In this document: positions 61,628 to 64,000 of the stretch, in pieces | Layout of the letters: every line of letters begins with the position of its first letter | How positions within the stretch are numbered: position 1 is the first letter of the stretch | Assembly (NCBI GenBank): GCA_030748415.1 | Contig: JASMMA010000013.1 | Coordinates: 1 to 64,000 of the forward strand | DNA: 64,000 nucleotides | Source of the DNA: Planctomycetota bacterium | GTDB taxonomy: Bacteria > Planctomycetota > UBA1135 | Reading direction: 5' to 3' | Program-made: the position numbers and the translations under genes | Notes under the pieces: model-generated | What the model was told of the DNA's origin: nothing | Database searches by the model: none | The model's input: only the letters and a program-made list of their open reading frames with translations

Positions 61628-64000
61628 ATGTTTACCGCAACCCTAGTCGCTTTTGCAATACAAGCAGCGCCTCAGGAAAAAACCTGGGTGATGGAAGAGG
61701 GTTCGCACGAATTTGAACTAAATACTCAACTCCCCTTGGAGACTTTCGAATCCTTGTTCAAGGACCAGCCTGGTGTGGAGCTCAAGGATGGACAAAGTTG
61801 GCCACTAACTTTACAAAACCACCATCCGCTCTATCCCTTCGAAGATTTATCATCTCAATCCGCAGCAACCACACTTCGAATCCCGTTTAAAGTGCCTCGC
61901 GCAGGGCGATGGTCTATTCGCCTTGAATCTTGGACATCGGACACAGCCATTGCCATTCGTGACCCAAAGAAAGGGTATCTGGCTATTGATGACGACAGTT
62001 GGTTTGCTCTGAATCCACTCATTCACGAGGTCAAACTTCGAAAGGGCCAGGAATATGAACTTCTTATTCTTGGACTTGGGCTAGGAATTGGAAAAGTTGA
62101 GCTCCACGCTCAACGTAAAGCCTTTGATTGGGCGGACTACGCGCGAAATATTCTCGCTGATTCACGGAGCAATGTTCAACTCAAGAAAATCTCGAGTAAG
62201 AAGTGGGAGGTTGTCCTTGAAAATGGGGTCCGCCAAACTCCGGAAGAGTGGACGCGTACATATTTGGAAGAAAGGTCCGCCCCATTTCGAATTCTTGCCT
62301 TAGAAAACCTGCTCCAATCTTCCGACCCAGGAGCATGGGAGGCTCTAATTGTTTATGGGCGGATTCTGAGCGCGCGAGGCTGGGCACATTCATCTCTCCT
62401 GTTCGGACCACAGCCCGCCTGGAAAAACTACTGGGAAGAAGTCAGGGTTGCTTTCCTAAATGGAATGACTCTTTGTGCAGAATCCAATGGTGTAGAAGAC
62501 CCTCTTTTCTACAACCTGACCCTTCAAGCGGGGCGGCCGGAGTATTACTTAAGGGCTGCCGGCGATTACGATGGCGCCGCACAACTTGTCCAGAAATCCA
62601 TGCGACTTATTCTGGACAAACATGGCAAACTCCCCGAGTGGGCAGAATTCCTTCCCGTTCAACTTGGAGCAATGCTGGACTGGTCGGGGAAAAAGGTCCA
62701 AGCAATCCGCGAATTCCGGAAAGGACTCCGGCTACTAGAGTCAAGAAATCGCACTCAACTCCACAAGGTTGTTGATGATCCTGGATTTTACTACACCTTG
62801 ACCACTTTTCACTTGGGGAAAACTCTCCGTGACCTAGGTGACGAAGATGGAGCAATTGAAGCTTTTGAACGCTCCGCCAAAAGTATGTCCAATCTCCTCT
62901 CAGCCTTTAATGAAAATGGCTTCCCCTCCCTAGCTGACTGGATGGAGCAAACGAACACTACTTCCGTCATGGCTCCTGACTTCAGCATGGCGGTCTCCGG
63001 ACTTGAAGGTGTCATTGCCTTCTGGACGGAAAAGTGGTCCGGCTTTCGCGAGGAAGCAAAAGAAACTGGAGTTCCAGCAAAACTGATGGCTCAAGGAAGA
63101 CTTCAGGTCTCGCAATATTATGGCTGGACGGCCGTTCACCTGGCCTCTCTTTATGCTCAAAGAGGGGATTCTCTGCGCGCCCTCAAACAACTTCGAGAGG
63201 GGCTCGCAACCAATATCTTGCTCGGCACGCTGAACGAGAGGATGAGTTTGCTTTCTGCAAGCAATGACGCTCGAGTTACAGGCTCCTCCTGTGGAATTAT
63301 TCTTGACGGAATCTCCGTCGCCGAAGCCCTGCACAACAAAAGCATGGAAATTAGTCTCCTGATGCGTGCGTATAGCCTTGGGCAAGAGATGCGGGAAAGG
63401 CCCGATGAGCCAGGGTGGCTGGAGCCGCATGAACTTTATTTGCGCTTCATTCGGCTCTTGATGGATGAAGACACCACAACAGCGCATTTCAAATCAGCGA
63501 CAGAGCAATATCGCTGGACCAGACCTGGTATTTGGCCGTACATCACCCGCCAACAACGCTGGGCAGAAGTGCTCCGGTTATCCGAATACTTAGTTTGGGA
63601 TTTGAACGACCGAATGAGTCAGCGATTGATTGCCTTCAGCCATCCAAAGATTCAAGAGGCTCTTCATTGGGTAAAAGCTGCTTCTGAGCTTTCAGGAACA
63701 CCCTACCCAGAAAGCCTGAAATTCAAGAACCCCGAAGAAGAACAAAAGCCCCCTGCACTGACTCTCTGGTCCCCCACCAATGGACCTCTTCCAGTGGGTA
63801 AACGAATTTTTACCGTTGAGGGTTGGTTAGATGACCCATCAGGCTTGCCAGATTTGCGCTGGCGCACCGATGGCGGCCACTGGACCACGCTTTCAGTCTT
63901 AGAGAAAAACTCTTCCTCTGAGGGAAACCAAAGCAAGATACGGATTGCCGAAGAAGATGGCCGGTGGCGCTTCCGCTTCCCTCTCGATGTCCCTGCCTCA
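61628..64000 (+). CDS. Large secreted protein, partial at the window end
   Basis: An uninterrupted frame of 791 codons from the ATG at 61628 to the last base of the window; the 3' end is missing. It starts with a signal peptide (MFTATLVAFAIQAAPQ). Residues ~20-170 resemble a pre-peptidase/beta-sandwich region (VPRAGRWSIRLESWTSDTAIAI). Helical repeats follow, probably TPR-like (YYLRAAGDYDGAAQLVQKSMR and GKTLRDLGDEDGAIEAFERSAK), and from ~690 a beta-rich segment. No enzyme motif was seen. It is 66 bp downstream of the DUF885 gene and may be co-transcribed. Confidence 0.75.
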   Translation, partial: MFTATLVAFAIQAAPQEKTWVMEEGSHEFELNTQLPLETFESLFKDQPGVELKDGQSWPLTLQNHHPLYPFEDLSSQSAATTLRIPFKVPRAGRWSIRLESWTSDTAIAIRDPKKGYLAIDDDSWFALNPLIHEVKLRKGQEYELLILGLGLGIGKVELHAQRKAFDWADYARNILADSRSNVQLKKISSKKWEVVLENGVRQTPEEWTRTYLEERSAPFRILALENLLQSSDPGAWEALIVYGRILSARGWAHSSLLFGPQPAWKNYWEEVRVAFLNGMTLCAESNGVEDPLFYNLTLQAGRPEYYLRAAGDYDGAAQLVQKSMRLILDKHGKLPEWAEFLPVQLGAMLDWSGKKVQAIREFRKGLRLLESRNRTQLHKVVDDPGFYYTLTTFHLGKTLRDLGDEDGAIEAFERSAKSMSNLLSAFNENGFPSLADWMEQTNTTSVMAPDFSMAVSGLEGVIAFWTEKWSGFREEAKETGVPAKLMAQGRLQVSQYYGWTAVHLASLYAQRGDSLRALKQLREGLATNILLGTLNERMSLLSASNDARVTGSSCGIILDGISVAEALHNKSMEISLLMRAYSLGQEMRERPDEPGWLEPHELYLRFIRLLMDEDTTTAHFKSATEQYRWTRPGIWPYITRQQRWAEVLRLSEYLVWDLNDRMSQRLIAFSHPKIQEALHWVKAASELSGTPYPESLKFKNPEEEQKPPALTLWSPTNGPLPVGKRIFTVEGWLDDPSGLPDLRWRTDGGHWTTLSVLEKNSSSEGNQSKIRIAEEDGRWRFRFPLDVPAS

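Noticed and set aside
1-64000. Genome-wide reassignment of TGA to an amino acid
   Set aside because: TGA ends many intact genes here at the normal family length (gap, trpA, mazG, queC), so only local recoding is plausible.

Overview
This window looks like a piece of a bacterial chromosome from a Gram-negative (diderm), probably aerobic, heterotrophic and possibly marine organism. Signal peptides and lipoboxes are frequent. There is a quinone-linked complex I, a sodium:solute symporter with its DUF4212 partner, and several secreted hydrolases. The carboxypeptidase-regulatory-like repeats and a beta-helix protein with a C-terminal domain of the SNGLEVT type recall uncultured marine Planctomycetota. 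That placement is an inference from protein style, not a demonstrated assignment. No rRNA, CRISPR array, integrase or transposase gene was seen.

Layout. 0-2.1 kb (minus): tRNA-Asp, mazG, a GNAT acetyltransferase and queC, divergent from mrp (plus). 3.2-12.3 kb: secreted accessory proteins (a short and a very long carboxypeptidase-regulatory-like protein, gamma-glutamyltranspeptidase with a membrane metallopeptidase, an FAD oxidoreductase, and an 11-residue-repeat secreted protein). 12.4-26.5 kb (minus): a continuous block of histidine kinase, korA, korB and nuoA-B-C-D-H-I-J-K-L-M-N. There is no NADH-oxidising module (nuoEFG), so this is probably a unit in which 2-oxoglutarate oxidation reduces ferredoxin and ferredoxin feeds complex I. 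26.5-29.3 kb (plus): a degenerate squalene-synthase-like gene, a UbiA-type prenyltransferase and an SDR. 29.3-34.4 kb (minus): ribBA, then an ECF sigma factor, its zinc-finger anti-sigma factor, a small membrane protein and GspL/PilM- and GspM/PilO-like genes. 34.5-41.6 kb: a trypsin-like protease, tilS, gap, pgk, a beta-helix protein, a small membrane protein and rpe. 41.6-49.5 kb (minus): trpL-trpE-G-D-C-F-B-A, a chorismate-mutase-like gene and a DAHP synthase, almost all overlapping by 1-8 bp, preceded by a transcription attenuator. 49.6-64 kb: a PqqB-like/GH16 fusion lipoprotein, an ANKH/MATE-like membrane protein, an SGNH hydrolase and prolyl oligopeptidase, a methyltransferase, an MsrB-MsrA fusion, a symporter pair, a DUF885 protein and a large secreted protein that runs off the window.

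The most important observations are as follows. (1) The MsrB-MsrA lipoprotein gene carries an in-frame TGA exactly where the catalytic cysteine of the MsrA GCFWG motif should be. A hairpin with a G in its loop follows 24-38 nt downstream, so this is probably a selenoprotein. (2) An unannotated 24-codon trp leader peptide (Trp codons 6, 8 and 10) precedes a terminator hairpin immediately upstream of trpE. (3) korAB and an 11-subunit nuo cluster form one gene block. (4) A single lipoprotein fuses a PqqB-like metallo-hydrolase to a GH16 glycoside hydrolase. (5) Two families of dispersed short repeats occur. One is a REPIN-like ~168-bp element with 26-bp inverted ends. The other is an ACCCGACCC/T5-A5 element. 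Together they supply the last codons and the stop of tilS.
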